From Parvularia atlantis (Eukaryota; Opisthokonta; Rotosphaerida), in contig CALSCO010002145.1 in NCBI GenBank assembly GCA_943704415.1, positions 1 through 40,818 on the forward strand: a DNA stretch of 40,818 nt, in the 5' to 3' direction. This document shows, piece by piece, positions 40,734 to 40,818 of the stretch. Below the pieces are notes generated by a model. The model had not been told where the DNA came from and searched no databases. It saw only the letters and a list, made by a program, of their open reading frames with translations. A program made the position numbers and the translations under genes. Position 1 is the first letter of the stretch. Each line of letters opens with the position of its first letter.

Positions 40734-40818
<85 letters not shown>
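40734..40818. repeat. (GA)n array at the window edge
   Basis: A pure GA dinucleotide array of at least 85 bp runs off the end of the window, probably marking an assembly break. It is the same motif as the intronic array at 37421-37490. Confidence 0.95.

Noticed and set aside
1-40818. Transposable elements, virus-like elements, tRNA or rRNA genes, CRISPR arrays and biosynthetic clusters.
   Set aside because: No reverse transcriptase, integrase, transposase or capsid-like sequence, no long terminal or inverted repeats, no tRNA-like cloverleaf with A/B boxes and no spaced repeats were noticed. All larger frames are explained by host genes, their shadows or simple repeats.

Overview
The window looks like one contig from a compact, very GC-rich nuclear eukaryotic genome. 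It opens in a poly-G tract and ends in a (GA)n tract, which are typical assembly break points. There are 17 protein-coding genes, nearly all split by many tiny spliceosomal introns (mostly 44-68 nt). Donors are usually GTGCGY, with a CTNAC/CTGA-like branch point just before a CGCAG acceptor. I placed exons by joining segments that restore conserved protein families. For seven genes the coordinates are traced throughout and the coding length comes out divisible by three: DNAJB12-like, CLYBL, AAA ATPase, HCF-like, IMP4, mS33 and MYB. The rest are located confidently as loci, but not every splice site is placed.

The gene content (mS33, Osh6-type OSBP, IMP4, CDC16, SNAPc4-like MYB, SLX4) points to an opisthokont. 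Compactness and Osh6/GlpT-like genes favour a fungus. However, UBA5 (UFM1 activation), an HCF-1-like Kelch/Fn3 protein, CLYBL and an SLX4 with tandem UBZ fingers are animal-like or early-fungal features that Dikarya generally lack. My best guess is an early-diverging (chytrid-grade) fungus or a close relative. The species cannot be named from the sequence.

Layout. 1-5.3 kb: 3' end of NAD kinase (+), five-repeat MYB factor (-), DNAJB12/14-like ER chaperone (+), mitochondrial citramalyl-CoA lyase (+). 5.3-13.7 kb: CDC48/AFG2-type AAA ATPase (-) and, divergent from it, a 1,753-residue HCF-1-like chromatin protein (+). 13.8-19.7 kb: GT61-like glycosyltransferase (-), APC/C subunit CDC16 (+), mitoribosomal mS33 (-). 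19.9-25.4 kb: GlpT-like MFS carrier (-), IMP4 (+), a PGDH-like protein with a degenerate active site (-). 25.5-33.3 kb: mitochondrial helical-repeat protein (+), fatty acid hydroxylase family protein (-), SLX4 (+). 33.4-40.8 kb, all minus: PheRS beta subunit, small C2H2 protein, UBA5, Osh6-like lipid exchanger.

Genes are packed to within 4-80 bp of each other, often convergent or divergent with shared promoters. They are unrelated housekeeping functions and do not form an operon or cluster. The most notable observations are the HCF-like/Tudor-knot fusion, UBA5 with an intact UFM1-interaction motif, frequent GC-AG introns, a 5-nt micro-exon with ATG-only first exons, and loss of the catalytic residues in the PGDH homologue. 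I saw no transposon, virus-like element, tRNA, rRNA or CRISPR array.
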